Below, piece after piece: positions 46,972-56,302 of a stretch of 64,000 nucleotides of DNA. The position numbers and the translations under genes were made by a program. Each line of letters opens with the position of its first letter. The stretch's first letter is position 1. The stretch lies in contig PDRW01000024.1 of assembly GCA_002746935.1 (NCBI GenBank), positions 32,355 to 96,354 on the forward strand. Direction: 5' to 3'. The notes beneath the pieces were generated by a model that saw nothing but the letters and a program-made list of their open reading frames with translations, was not told the DNA's origin and did no database searches. The DNA comes from Rhodobacterales bacterium (GTDB lineage Bacteria > Pseudomonadota > Alphaproteobacteria > Rhodobacterales > Rhodobacteraceae).

Positions 46972-47321
46972 CGTCTTTCCGCCTGTCCTTTGATTACACC
47001 TGCGCGATATTGCACCTGACGCTCGCCCGCCTCTCCGGACAGGTCGAACCTGGACCGAATCTAGCGGCCTTTGAGGTGTGCGTCACTCGCTAATCGTGAC
47101 ACACCCCCCAAATCCGGGGGAATCCCGCCTGCCAATACAGGATATTTGGCAGCAAGGCCGGGATTCGGCAAGGCCCTCGGCGCATGTTGGCCGAACATAT
47201 GGGGGAGAGCCGCCGAAGGCGACCCAATTTGTCGTGGTACGCACCAGATCTGGCGTGCCGCGGCTGCGTCACACCGGCCGGCACCGGGGCTGGCCGCGCC
47301 GGCGGCCCGCTAGCGCCGCTT
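46972..47321. promoter_or_regulatory. ftsZ upstream region with inverted repeats
   Basis: A 350-bp gap before ftsZ without a gene. It contains CTGCCAA-N10-TTGGCAG, a perfect 7-bp inverted repeat (47129-47152); CCCCC-N6-GGGGG, a hairpin (about 47104-47120); an imperfect GTGTGCGTCAC-N9-GTGACACAC palindrome (about 47077-47105); and a GAATC (GANTC, the CcrM methylation site) near 47055. These are candidate operator sites for regulating ftsZ apart from the upstream genes. Confidence 0.45.
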
Positions 47322-47546
47322 TCAGGCAGCCGAAACCGGCGTGCGGCGGGTTTCGTCGAAGGCAAACCTGATGGCGCGCCGGGCGCCCGCAAGCTCGATG
47401 CCCTCTTCGGCAAACACGCCGACCATCTCGTCGAGGATCACCTCGGCAAGTTCGAACCGGTGCTCGAAGGCGATACCGGCATCGGCCAGTCCGCCCCAGA
47501 CGGCATGGGCCAGCGCGTCATAGGCGGCGGGGGTGAGATCGGTCAT
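47322..47546 (-). CDS. Small hypothetical protein between ftsA and ftsZ
   Basis: A 74 aa acidic helical protein, MTDLTPAAYDALAHAVW at the start, then LADAGIAFEHRFELAEVILDEMVGVF. Codon use and the AGAAGGGAT site 10 bases before the ATG support translation. Relatives do not come to mind. It lies 59 bases after the ftsA stop in the same orientation, so it may belong to the division operon, for instance as a small divisome regulator; that is inference. Confidence 0.65.
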   Translation of the reverse strand: MTDLTPAAYDALAHAVWGGLADAGIAFEHRFELAEVILDEMVGVFAEEGIELAGARRAIRFAFDETRRTPVSAA

Positions 47547-47605
47547 GGGGTGTATCCCTTCTGCTGAAACTGTCGATTGCCTCGGGCGGGCGCTTGTGGC
47601 GCGCC

Positions 47606-48934
47606 TCACCAGTTGTCCTTGAACCACTTCATCGCCCAGCGGAGCGAGCGGCCTGCGTAAGTGTCGGCGGGGATTTCGAAATCCCACCATTCGTCCTGCG
47701 GATGAGCGGCAAACAGGCAAAGCCCCACGGCGGAGGCAAAGCCCGCGCCGGTCGCGTCCGGCGGCAGGCCCTGCACCCTCAGCGGGCGGCCAAGCCGCAC
47801 CCGCTGGCCGAGAATCTTCGGCGCCAGCCCGTCGAGACCGGGGATCTGGCTGGCCCCGCCGGTGAGCACGATCTGCTGCGATGGCAGATGCTCGAACCCC
47901 GCCGCATCGAGCCGCATCCGCGCATCTTCGAGTATTTCCTCGACCCGCGGGCGCATGATGCCGATCAGCTCCGAGCGGCTCACGGTGCGCCGGTCCTTTT
48001 CCCAGTCGCCGCTCTCGCCGCCGATCTGGATGCGGTCGCGGTCGTCCACCCCGGTGGCGACCACGCCGCCATAAAAGCTCTTGATCCGTTCGGCGGTCGC
48101 CCAGGGCACTTGCAGGCCCTTGGAAATGTCGCTGGTCACATGATCGCCGCCAAGGCGCACGCTGTCGGCGTAGATCATGTGTTTCTTGATGAAGATCGAC
48201 AGCCCGGTCGAGCCGCCGCCCATGTCGATGCAGGCCGCGCCCAGCTCCTGCTCGTCTTCCACCAGCGCCGAAATGCCCGACGCATAGGCCGAGCTTGCCA
48301 GCCCCGCCACTTCAAGGTCGCAGCGGCGGATGCAGTAAAGCGCGTTGCGCACCACATCGGCATCGACCGTCAGCACATGCATGTCCACCGACAGCCGGTT
48401 GCCCGCCTGGCCGCGCGGGTCCGAAAGCCCGGTGCGGTGGTCGAGCGCGAAGTTGACCGGCTGGGCATGCAGCACCTCGCGGCCGTCGCCGATGTCGGGC
48501 AGATCGCAGGCGGCGAGCACGCGGGCGATATCGTCTTCGGTGACCGTCGGCCCGATCAGGTCCACCGACCCCGCCAGCCCGTAAGAGCGCGGACGCGCCC
48601 CCGAAAACGTGGCAATCACATGGTCCACCCGGGCCTTCGCCCTCATCTGCGCCTGCTGCACCGCGGTGCGGATGGCGCGTTCGGTCTCGGCCATGGCGTC
48701 GATCTCGCCGAAGCTGACCCCGCGCGAGCGCGTGGTCGCCGCCCCGATCACCCGGAAGGCCGACTGCCCGGCGAGCGACCCGACGCCCTCGGGCAAATGC
48801 CCCGGCCCGTCGAAGCGCAGCACCAGGCAGCCGATCTTCGACGTGCCGATGTCGAGAATGGCGATCACACCCCGTTGCATCGCGGCGCGGCGCATGGCGC
48901 GCATGGCTCTTTGCTGTTGATAAAGATCGGTCAT
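47606..48934 (-). CDS. ftsA: Cell division protein FtsA
   Basis: FtsA, an actin-like ATPase, ties FtsZ to the membrane and recruits later proteins. From the ATG at 48934 it is 442 aa. Phosphate-1 motif AILDIGTSKIGCLVL near 25-40, the 1C domain between, IDMGGGSTGLSIF near 210-222 (phosphate-2) and VLTGGASQIPGL near the C-terminal third (adenosine motif). The membrane-targeting helix is the Trp/Lys-rich end RSLRWAMKWFKDNW. A GTG one codon upstream is an alternative start. It follows ftsQ after a few bases. Confidence 0.95.
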   Translation of the reverse strand: MTDLYQQQRAMRAMRRAAMQRGVIAILDIGTSKIGCLVLRFDGPGHLPEGVGSLAGQSAFRVIGAATTRSRGVSFGEIDAMAETERAIRTAVQQAQMRAKARVDHVIATFSGARPRSYGLAGSVDLIGPTVTEDDIARVLAACDLPDIGDGREVLHAQPVNFALDHRTGLSDPRGQAGNRLSVDMHVLTVDADVVRNALYCIRRCDLEVAGLASSAYASGISALVEDEQELGAACIDMGGGSTGLSIFIKKHMIYADSVRLGGDHVTSDISKGLQVPWATAERIKSFYGGVVATGVDDRDRIQIGGESGDWEKDRRTVSRSELIGIMRPRVEEILEDARMRLDAAGFEHLPSQQIVLTGGASQIPGLDGLAPKILGQRVRLGRPLRVQGLPPDATGAGFASAVGLCLFAAHPQDEWWDFEIPADTYAGRSLRWAMKWFKDNW

Positions 48935-48940
48935 CACTGG

Positions 48941-49843
48941 CTACTTTCGGGTTTCACGGACCGGGCCGGACCCGGGCGTGGCGTTGCGGACAAATCGGAG
49001 CGTCGGGCGGCGGGGGTCGCGCATGTCCACATGGGTCACGGCACGGGCCAGAAGGTCTTCGGTCTCGTCGAGCGCCAGCACCTGCACCAGCGCCGGCAGC
49101 GGGTCGTCTTCGGGCAGCAGGATCACCGGGCCGTCGTCAAGCACGATGTTCCAGCGGCGTTCGCCGACGCGCACCAGCCCGCGGATATGCGCCGCCAGCG
49201 GCCCGGCCTCGCGGTAGATCGCCAGCGCCTCTTCCACGGCGCGATTGGCGTTCCACCCGGCGATCAGCGGCAGATCGGCGCGCGCCGCGCGGTTGGCAAG
49301 CGTCGCCACCCGGTGCCCGGAACGGTCCACCAGTTCCACCGCTTCGGCGCGCCGCCACACCAGCACCGGTTCGCGCTCGGTGATGCTCACCTGCATGATC
49401 CCGCCCGGGCGGATCACGATCCGCGCGCTCTCCACCACGTCGAGCCCGGCAATGCGCGCCTGAATCGCCTCAAGGTCGAGGTCGAAGGACGAGACCGGAA
49501 AGGCCCGTGGCAGCAGTTCGCGCACCGTCTCCGCCAGCGCCGGCGAGGCGCCGTCGACCGTTGTTGCCCGGACCATGAATTCCGGTCGGGTCTCGATCGA
49601 GCGGCGGGTCTCGGTCACCTGCCGGACGATCGCGGCGCGGTTGTCGGGATTGGCCAGAAACCCGCCGGCAACCGCCAGCAGCAGCACCGCCGGAAGCCCG
49701 TAGCGCGCCGCCGGACGGAAGCCGGGGGTGAGCCAGAGACGGTGAAGCCTGTAGACCAGCCGCGACGGCGCCGGGTCGCGCGGCCGGGGGGAGGGGCCGC
49801 GATGCACCGCAATCTCGGCGGGGGAGAGTCTCAGCGATGGCAC
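48941..49843 (-). CDS. ftsQ: Cell division protein FtsQ
   Basis: FtsQ is a bitopic inner-membrane protein linking early and late divisome parts. From a GTG at 49843 it is 300 aa. It has a cytoplasmic tail, one membrane span ([19 protein letters not shown], about 45-63), the POTRA domain ([20 protein letters not shown]) and the beta domain ([28 protein letters not shown]). GGTGGAGGATG just before the GTG, inside the end of ddl, settles the start and implies coupling (13-bp overlap). Confidence 0.9.
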   Translation of the reverse strand: MPSLRLSPAEIAVHRGPSPRPRDPAPSRLVYRLHRLWLTPGFRPAARYGLPAVLLLAVAGGFLANPDNRAAIVRQVTETRRSIETRPEFMVRATTVDGASPALAETVRELLPRAFPVSSFDLDLEAIQARIAGLDVVESARIVIRPGGIMQVSITEREPVLVWRRAEAVELVDRSGHRVATLANRAARADLPLIAGWNANRAVEEALAIYREAGPLAAHIRGLVRVGERRWNIVLDDGPVILLPEDDPLPALVQVLALDETEDLLARAVTHVDMRDPRRPTLRFVRNATPGSGPVRETRK

Positions 49844-50751
49844 GAGGCATCCTCCACCATCCAGGCGCAGAGCTGGCCGAAGCTCATGCCCTGCGCCAGC
49901 GCCTGTTCGGGGGCGAGCGAGGTCGGGGTCATCCCCGGCTGGGTATTGGTCTCGAGCAGGCACAGCCCCTCGAGCCCCCGCGCCTCGTCCCAGCGGAAAT
50001 CGGTCCGGCTCACGCCCCGGCAGCCCAGCACCTCATGGGCCCGGAGCGCGTAGTCCAGACAATGGAGTTCGATTTCCGCCGGGATTTGGGCAGGCATCTC
50101 ATGGCGCGACCCGCCGGCCGCGTATTTCGCGTGGTAGTCGTACCAGCCCTCGGCGAGGATCTCGGTGACCCCGAGCGCCCTGTCGCCGATCACCGTGGTG
50201 GTGAGCTCGCGGCCCGGCACATAGGCCTCCACCATCAGCACGTCGGGGCTGTCTTCAGGCAGCGCGGGCGGGCTGTTCGCGGCCTCACCGACGAGGAAAA
50301 TGCCGATCGAGGAGCCTTCGTTGAAGGGTTTCACCACATAGGGCGGGTCCATCACATGGCGGCGGCGGATCTCGCGGGCCGGCCACAGGCCCGAAGGCGC
50401 AACCGGCAGACCGGCGGCGGCATAGGCCGCCTTGGCGCGTTGCTTGTCCATCGCCAGAGCCGAGGCCAGCACGCCCGAATGGGTATAGCGCAGCCCGAGC
50501 CATTCCAGCAGCCCCTGAACGCAGCCATCCTCGCCCCAGCGCCCGTGCAGCGCGTTGAACGCCACATCGGGCGCGAGCGCCTGAAGCTGCGCGCAAAGGT
50601 CGCGGCCGGCATCGACCTCGGTGACCTGGTATCCTTCGCCCCTCAGCGCGGCGGCGCATTCACGCCCTGACGACAGCGACACCTCCCGCTCGGCGGAAAG
50701 GCCACCCATCAGCACCGCGACATGGAGGGACCGTCTGCCCGACGTGCCCAC
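49831..50751 (-). CDS. ddl: D-alanine--D-alanine ligase
   Basis: Ddl makes D-Ala-D-Ala for the peptidoglycan stem peptide with ATP. The 306 aa protein is of DdlB length. It shows [17 protein letters not shown] at the N-terminus, [19 protein letters not shown], the ATP-grasp loop [15 protein letters not shown], and the Mg-binding [14 protein letters not shown]. It starts at a GTG. The last 13 bases overlap the ftsQ start. It lies between murB and ftsQ, as is normal for the cluster. Confidence 0.95.
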   Translation of the reverse strand: MGTSGRRSLHVAVLMGGLSAEREVSLSSGRECAAALRGEGYQVTEVDAGRDLCAQLQALAPDVAFNALHGRWGEDGCVQGLLEWLGLRYTHSGVLASALAMDKQRAKAAYAAAGLPVAPSGLWPAREIRRRHVMDPPYVVKPFNEGSSIGIFLVGEAANSPPALPEDSPDVLMVEAYVPGRELTTTVIGDRALGVTEILAEGWYDYHAKYAAGGSRHEMPAQIPAEIELHCLDYALRAHEVLGCRGVSRTDFRWDEARGLEGLCLLETNTQPGMTPTSLAPEQALAQGMSFGQLCAWMVEDASCHR

Positions 50752-50887
50752 TGTCTGCCTCTTTCCCGGCCTTGCCGCTGGGCCATGGGGTCATTGCCCC
50801 GGGATCTCCGCCCCTTCTGGCCTTGCGATATTGCGACCTGTAGCCGGTTATCTGCTCGTTGTTACCGCCCCGGTTTGCCCGGATGCT

Positions 50888-51865
50888 TCAGTTTTCCGAC
50901 GGTTCGCCCCGCACTCTCCCCTGGCTGGCCAGAGGCTTGTCGGCGCGGGGTTTGCCGACGCGTCTGATTTCCCATTGTAGCGTCACGCCGCTGTATTGGA
51001 ATACCCTTTTTCGAACATTCTCGCCGAGTGTCTCCAAGTCCTCAGCGCTGGCCCCCCCGGTGTTGGTGAGAAAGTTCGGATGTTTCGGGTTCATCTGCGC
51101 CCCGCCCAGCGCCGCGCCGCGCAGGCCGGCGTCGTCGATCAGCTTCCAGGCCTTGAGGTCATGGCTTTCGCCCTCCGCCCCGGTGGAGCTGTGGCCGGCC
51201 GGATTGCGGAAGGTCGAGCCCGCGGTGCGGTCCTTCACCGGCTGGGTGGCATCGCGTTTGGCAAGCTGCGCCGCCATCTTCGCCTCCAGCTCTTGCGGGT
51301 CGCCCGCCGGAGCTTCAAAGGTGGCCTCGACGATGATCGTATCCGGCGCCAGATCCGAATGCCGGTAGCCGAAGCCGAGATCGTCCCGGGTGAGCGTGAG
51401 CCGCCGCCCGCGCCGGTCCAGCGCCCGCGCGCTGACGAACCGGTCGGCCACGTAAGTCCCGTAACAGCCCGCATTCATCCGCACCGCGCCACCGATGGCG
51501 CCGGGAATGGTGCGCAGGAAGGTGAGGTCGAGCCCCGCGGCGGCGGCCTTGCGCGCCACATGCGCATCCAGCGCCGCCGCCCCGGCGGTCACCCGGCTGC
51601 CCTCGACCGAGATCGCGTTGAACCCCCGCCCGAGCCGGATCACCACGCCCTCGATGCCGCCATCGCGCACGATCAGGTTGGACCCGAGCCCCAGCGGAAA
51701 CACCGGTACCTCCCCGGGCAGCGCGCTCAGAAAGCCCGCAAGGTCGTCTTCGTCCGCGGGCAGAAACAGCCAGTCCGCCGGGCCGCCGACGCGGAGCCAG
51801 GTGAGGCTGTCGAGCGGGTGGTTCTCGGTCAGGGTGCCGCGCACCGGGGGGAGATCGAAACGCAT
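50888..51865 (-). CDS. murB: UDP-N-acetylenolpyruvoylglucosamine reductase
   Basis: MurB reduces UDP-GlcNAc-enolpyruvate to UDP-MurNAc with NADPH and FAD. The 325 aa protein shows the FAD-binding block [17 protein letters not shown] (about 56-72), [17 protein letters not shown], the Ser-containing [11 protein letters not shown] that protonates the intermediate, and LQWEIRRVG with the catalytic Glu near the C-terminus. It precedes ddl and follows the DUF2484 pair. Confidence 0.95.
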   Translation of the reverse strand: MRFDLPPVRGTLTENHPLDSLTWLRVGGPADWLFLPADEDDLAGFLSALPGEVPVFPLGLGSNLIVRDGGIEGVVIRLGRGFNAISVEGSRVTAGAAALDAHVARKAAAAGLDLTFLRTIPGAIGGAVRMNAGCYGTYVADRFVSARALDRRGRRLTLTRDDLGFGYRHSDLAPDTIIVEATFEAPAGDPQELEAKMAAQLAKRDATQPVKDRTAGSTFRNPAGHSSTGAEGESHDLKAWKLIDDAGLRGAALGGAQMNPKHPNFLTNTGGASAEDLETLGENVRKRVFQYSGVTLQWEIRRVGKPRADKPLASQGRVRGEPSEN

Positions 51866-51910
51866 GGGCGCGTCATAGCGCCCCGCCCCGCCGCTGCCAA
51901 GGGCCGCCCC

Positions 51911-52159
51911 TCAGCGCCGGATCAGCCCCCGCAGCCAGCGGGCCAGATAGATCACCGGCCAGCGCAACACCGACGCCGCCCCCACCGCAACCACCAGCGC
52001 CACCAGCGCCCCGTTCTCGTAAGCGACAAACCCCAGCAGCGGCAGCCCGACCGCGATCAGCCCCCAGGCTTCCGGCCAATGGCCGCGTTTCGACGGAAAC
52101 ATCGCGATCACATTGGCCAGCACCAGCCAGAGACAGGCGAGGATGAGAGAAAGCGTCAT
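51911..52159 (-). CDS. DUF2484 membrane protein, second copy
   Basis: An 82 aa protein with three hydrophobic segments (LILACLWLVLANVIAMFP, WGLIAVGLPLLGFVAYE, ALVALVVAVGAASVL), ending in Arg-rich YLARWLRGLIRR. It belongs to the DUF2484 family, small membrane proteins found next to murB in Rhodobacterales. Its ATG overlaps the stop of the paralogue upstream by four bases. Function unknown; the location suggests a link to cell-wall synthesis. Confidence 0.75.
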   Translation of the reverse strand: MTLSLILACLWLVLANVIAMFPSKRGHWPEAWGLIAVGLPLLGFVAYENGALVALVVAVGAASVLRWPVIYLARWLRGLIRR

Positions 52160-52410
52160 CGCCGCGCCTCCGCCCGGCGCCGCAACCGGCGGCGGATCGG
52201 GTAGAGCAACGGCCGGCGGAACATGGAAAGCACCGCCGCAAGGGCAAGGGCAAGCACAAGGAACCCGTAGTCCCGCGCGAGGAAATAAAGCAGCACCGGC
52301 GCCGCGAGGAGCAGTGCGACCCCCGGCACGATCTGCACCCGTATCGGCAAGAACGCGACCGCCGTGGCGGCGACGACCCAGAGGCAGGAGAGGATCAGGA
52401 GGGTGGGCAT
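52156..52410 (-). CDS. DUF2484 membrane protein, first copy
   Basis: An 84 aa protein built like its neighbour: LLILSCLWVVAATAVAFLP aligns with the start of the second copy, then two more hydrophobic segments and a basic tail RRRLRRRAEARR. The two are a tandem duplication and overlap by ATGA. The ribosome site is weak. Function unknown. Confidence 0.75.
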   Translation of the reverse strand: MPTLLILSCLWVVAATAVAFLPIRVQIVPGVALLLAAPVLLYFLARDYGFLVLALALAAVLSMFRRPLLYPIRRRLRRRAEARR

Positions 52411-52449
52411 GGGGTTATTCTACCGGCGTTTCGCAAATCAATGGCAAGC

Positions 52450-53736
52450 TCACTTGGACCGCTTCGAATACATCTCACGCACCTTTTTCACGCCATAGTC
52501 GACAGCAGCCAATCCGGTAGCAATTGACCCTGGAACCTTGGAATCCGTCAAATGTTTTACGACAGCCGCCATGTGGCGCATAGCCGCGCTGATTGGTACA
52601 TCTTCCGGATTATCCGCCAACTCTTCGGCCTTGTCGGCAATTGCGGGCAACTCCTCCGAGATTGCAACCAAAGCGGTGCCGGGTGCGGTGCTGTCCTGGG
52701 CCAACGCCTCCCCGATCCGTTGAATGCTCTTTGCGATGTCTTCCAGAATGGCGATGCGCCTTTCCCGCCAGCGGCTGCCTTCTTCGCTGCCGCCATTGGT
52801 GGCACGGAACCGCGACAATTCTTCCTCGACAAGCAGACGGAGCACCTGAAGCTGCGCAAGCACCACCTTGGCGTTTCGTTCGAGCATGTCCTCAAGCGTT
52901 TCCGGCACAAGCGCCGTCGAAGACTGGCCATGATCGACAGCGGCCCTTCCTGCCCCCCGATACCGCGCTTCGATCCCGGCGATTTCCCGCGCCAGATCCT
53001 CCGGGGCGCCCTGCCAGATCTTGGGGTCGATCAGGGCGATGTCGTAGAGCATGTCATGAGGCATGGGCGGATGGCGGGCGGGGTCGAGCAGGCTTTCATA
53101 CCAGCGGCGCCAGAAGTCGTAGGGGCTGTCGGGGGTGAAGCCCTGGGTGGCCACCTTGTGCCAGAGGTCTGCCAGCGGGTTTGCCTTCGCGCTGTCCTCC
53201 GGCCAGAGAAGCGCGGTGGTCACGTCTTCCCCGGCTTCGATGGCCAATGCATCCGACTTGACCGCGCTCCAAACGGCGTTGACGGCGGCGTGGGCGGCGG
53301 CGCCGGCGGCGGCGCCGGTGAAGGCGGCGAAGACGGCGGGGTGGAAGGCGGCGGCGGTGGCGTTGGCGACGGCGGCGCGGGCGGCGGCGGAAGCGTCGGT
53401 GGCGGAGGCGACGGCGGCGCGGGCGGCGGCGGAGGCGGAGTCGAAGGCGGAGGCGGCGCTGACGGAGGCGGAGGCGGAGGTGGAGGCGGAGGCGGAGGCG
53501 GCCTTCATATCATCGGTTGGTGACAGTGCCGCAACCGCTGCAATGAGATTGGCCCGCAACACGGGCACCGGCGTCAAATCACGTTCTTTCCTACGCCCAA
53601 ACAAACAATACTCGGCCCAGACAGGCATCACCCGCAGCGCGGCGCGGCTGGCGATCAGGACCGACACTTTGCGCGGCTGCGTTTCCAGCCACGCCTTCAG
53701 GCTGTCCTCGTCACGGATATCTTCTGCCCACATCAT
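52450..53736 (-). CDS. Unknown Ala/Ser-repeat protein in the dcw cluster
   Basis: A 428 aa protein I cannot assign. Residues 1-75: a compact domain with DSLKAWLETQPRKVSVLIAS and RAALRVMPVWAEYCLF. Residues 79-160: a low-complexity Ala/Ser stretch with a recurring unit SAAARAAVASAT, SAAARAAVANAT. Residues 185-425: helical, with FWRRWYESLLDPARHPPMP, LYDIALIDPKIWQGAPEDL and a coiled-coil-like DMLERNAKVVLAQLQVLRLLVEEEL. No signal peptide and no obvious catalytic motif. The 3' half is less GC-rich than the neighbours. It stands between murC and the DUF2484/murB genes, on the same strand, an insertion in an otherwise conserved cluster. Confidence 0.7.
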   Translation of the reverse strand: MMWAEDIRDEDSLKAWLETQPRKVSVLIASRAALRVMPVWAEYCLFGRRKERDLTPVPVLRANLIAAVAALSPTDDMKAASASASTSASASVSAASAFDSASAAARAAVASATDASAAARAAVANATAAAFHPAVFAAFTGAAAGAAAHAAVNAVWSAVKSDALAIEAGEDVTTALLWPEDSAKANPLADLWHKVATQGFTPDSPYDFWRRWYESLLDPARHPPMPHDMLYDIALIDPKIWQGAPEDLAREIAGIEARYRGAGRAAVDHGQSSTALVPETLEDMLERNAKVVLAQLQVLRLLVEEELSRFRATNGGSEEGSRWRERRIAILEDIAKSIQRIGEALAQDSTAPGTALVAISEELPAIADKAEELADNPEDVPISAAMRHMAAVVKHLTDSKVPGSIATGLAAVDYGVKKVREMYSKRSK

Positions 53737-53786
53737 GGGCCAACCATAGGCGAATGCTGCACAATTTCCACCGAAAAGGCCCCGCG

Positions 53787-55205
53787 CTACCCCTGCGCCG
53801 CCCGCAGCCGCGCTTCCAGCCCGCGGGCCCAGGCGCTGATCGTGCCCGCGCCGAGGCAGACGACGATATCACCGGGTTTCGCCTCTTCCCGCACCAGCTC
53901 CACCAGCGCCTCTTCCGAAGCGACCGCGCGGGCGTGGCGGTGGCCGTGGGCGACCAGCCCGGCCACCAGATCGTCGCGCGAGGCGCCTTCGATCGGCGCT
54001 TCGCCGGCGGGGAACACCTCGGCGATGCCCACCACATCCGCGTCATTGAAACAGGCGCAAAACTCCTCGAACAGCGAATGCAGCCTCGTGTAGCGGTGCG
54101 GCTGGTGGATCGCGATCACCCGGCCGCCGTCCTCGCCCACCGCCTGACGCGCGGCTTTCAGCACCGCGGCGATCTCCACCGGGTGGTGGCCGTAATCGTC
54201 GATGATCGGCACCCCCTGCCAGTCTCCCACCCGGGTGAAGCGGCGGTTGACGCCTTCGAAACCCGCCAGCGCGGCGCGGATCTCGTCGCGTTTCATGCCC
54301 AGTTCGCGCGCCACCGCCACCGCCGCCAGCGCGTTCGACACATTGTGGTCGCCCGGCATCGGCAGGGTGCAGCCGACGATCCGGCTGCCCTCGGTGTGGA
54401 GTTCGATGTCGAAATGCGCCACCCCGGCCTTGTAGCCGAGCCCGACCGCGCGCACATCGGCCTGCGCGTTGAACCCATAGGTCACCACCCGGCGGTCGGT
54501 GATCCGGCCCACCAGCGCCTGCACTTCCGGGTGATCGGTGCAGCAGACCGCGAGGCCGTAGAACGGGATGCCGGAGACGAAATCGTGAAACCCTTCGCGC
54601 AAAGCCTCGAGCGTGCCCCAGTGGTCCATGTGCTCGGGGTCGATATTGGTCACCACCGCGATGGTCGCGGGCAGGCGGTTGAAGGTGCCGTCGCTCTCGT
54701 CGGCCTCGACCACCATCCATTCGCCCTGCCCCATGCGGGCGTTGGAGCCATAGGCGTGGATGATGCCGCCATTGACCACGGTGGGGTCGATCCCGCCCTT
54801 GACCAGCAGTTCCGCCACCAGGGTGGTGGTGGTGGTCTTGCCGTGGGTGCCGGCGATGGCGACGTTGGATTTCAGCCGCATGAGTTCGGCCAGCATCTCG
54901 GCGCGGCGCACCACCGGCAGGCCACGGGCGCGGGCGGCGTCAAGCTCGGGATTGCCGGGCTTGATGGCAGAGGAAATCACAACCACCGCCGCGCCGTCGA
55001 GATTTTCGGCCCTCTGGCCCTCGAAGATCCGCGCACCCAGCCCGGCGAGGCGGGCGGTGATCGGGCTGGTCTTCAGATCGGAGCCCTGCACATCATAGCC
55101 GTGGTTGAGCAGCACTTCGGCGATGCCCGACATGCCGATCCCGCCGATCCCGACAAAGTGGACCGGCCCCATTTCGGTGGGCAGTTTGGTGGCGGCTGCA
55201 TTCAT
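53787..55205 (-). CDS. murC: UDP-N-acetylmuramate--L-alanine ligase
   Basis: MurC adds L-Ala to UDP-MurNAc, ATP-dependent. From the ATG at 55205 it is 472 aa. The Rossmann-like N-terminus has [12 protein letters not shown], the P-loop is [17 protein letters not shown], the metal/substrate site is [14 protein letters not shown] and [10 protein letters not shown], and the C-terminal [10 protein letters not shown] is typical of Mur ligases. ATGA overlap with the murG stop gives translational coupling. Confidence 0.96.
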   Translation of the reverse strand: MNAAATKLPTEMGPVHFVGIGGIGMSGIAEVLLNHGYDVQGSDLKTSPITARLAGLGARIFEGQRAENLDGAAVVVISSAIKPGNPELDAARARGLPVVRRAEMLAELMRLKSNVAIAGTHGKTTTTTLVAELLVKGGIDPTVVNGGIIHAYGSNARMGQGEWMVVEADESDGTFNRLPATIAVVTNIDPEHMDHWGTLEALREGFHDFVSGIPFYGLAVCCTDHPEVQALVGRITDRRVVTYGFNAQADVRAVGLGYKAGVAHFDIELHTEGSRIVGCTLPMPGDHNVSNALAAVAVARELGMKRDEIRAALAGFEGVNRRFTRVGDWQGVPIIDDYGHHPVEIAAVLKAARQAVGEDGGRVIAIHQPHRYTRLHSLFEEFCACFNDADVVGIAEVFPAGEAPIEGASRDDLVAGLVAHGHRHARAVASEEALVELVREEAKPGDIVVCLGAGTISAWARGLEARLRAAQG

Positions 55206-56302
55206 GGGGTATGCCCTTTCCTGTTCGCGAGCCCTTCGACCAGCGCGGCCAGCGCTTCGGTGGCCTCCGGTTTGCCGCAGCCGAGCGCGGCGGCGGCCAT
55301 GGCGGCGGCACTGGCCGGATCGCCGAGGATGCGGGCGATTTCGGCCGCAAGCGTTTCGGCGGACAGCCCGGCTTCGGGGAGCAGGCTGGCGGCGCCGGCC
55401 TCGCTCAACATGCGGGCGTTGGCGGTCTGGTGGTCTTCGGTGGCATGGGGGAAGGGGATCAGGATCGACGGTCGCCCGATCACCGAAATATCCGCCACCG
55501 AAGAGGCGCCCGACCGGCTGATCACCAGCTGCGCCGCCGCCATCCGCTCGGGGATGTCGGTGAAAAAGGTCTCGACCTCCGCCACCAGCCCCAGGGCTGC
55601 GTAAGCGGCCTTGACCGCGTCGAGGTCTTCCGCCCGCGCCTGCTGGCTCACCCGGAGCCTGGCCCGGAGCGTTTCGGGGAGCGCGGCGATCGCCTCCGGC
55701 ACGAGGGCGGAGAGCGCATGAGCCCCCTGGCTGCCGCCGATCACCAGCAGCCGGATCTCGTCGCCCGGCGGCTGATATGGCGCACCCGCCATGGCCGCCA
55801 CCGCGCCGCGCACCGGGTTGCCGGTATGGACCGGCTCGGCCCCGGCGGGCATCGGGCGCGTGGGCCAGGTGCCGCAGGCGAGCCGGTCGACCCGGGCCGC
55901 AAACAGCCGGTTGACCCGGCCGAGCACGCCGTTCTGTTCGTGGATCATCCGCGGCCGCCGCAGCAGCCAGGCGGCGGTAAGCGCCGGGATCGACGGATAG
56001 CCGCCGAAGCCCACCACCACCGCCGGCCGGTCGGAGACAAACCGCGCGAGCGTCGCCAGCACCCCGCCGGCGATGCGCAACGGCACCGCGAGCTTTGCCA
56101 GCGCCCCGCCACGGGCGAAGGTGGCCGAGGCGGCGCGGGCGATCTCCACCGCCTTCGGAAAGCCGCCGGCATAGCGCGCGCCCCGCGCGTCGGTCGACAG
56201 CCGCACCCGCCAGCCGCGCGCCAGCATCTCCTCGGCCAGCGCCTGCGCGGGAAACATATGCCCGCCGGTGCCGCCGGCGGCGATCACCAGAAGCGGTTTC
56301 AT
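55202..56302 (-). CDS. murG: UDP-GlcNAc--undecaprenyl-PP-MurNAc-pentapeptide transferase
   Basis: MurG makes lipid II from lipid I at the inner face of the inner membrane. The 366 aa GT28 protein shows the N-terminal glycine loop [38 protein letters not shown], the second glycine loop [12 protein letters not shown], and [26 protein letters not shown], which binds the UDP-sugar. It overlaps ftsW and murC by ATGA on both sides. Confidence 0.96.
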   Translation of the reverse strand: MKPLLVIAAGGTGGHMFPAQALAEEMLARGWRVRLSTDARGARYAGGFPKAVEIARAASATFARGGALAKLAVPLRIAGGVLATLARFVSDRPAVVVGFGGYPSIPALTAAWLLRRPRMIHEQNGVLGRVNRLFAARVDRLACGTWPTRPMPAGAEPVHTGNPVRGAVAAMAGAPYQPPGDEIRLLVIGGSQGAHALSALVPEAIAALPETLRARLRVSQQARAEDLDAVKAAYAALGLVAEVETFFTDIPERMAAAQLVISRSGASSVADISVIGRPSILIPFPHATEDHQTANARMLSEAGAASLLPEAGLSAETLAAEIARILGDPASAAAMAAAALGCGKPEATEALAALVEGLANRKGHTP

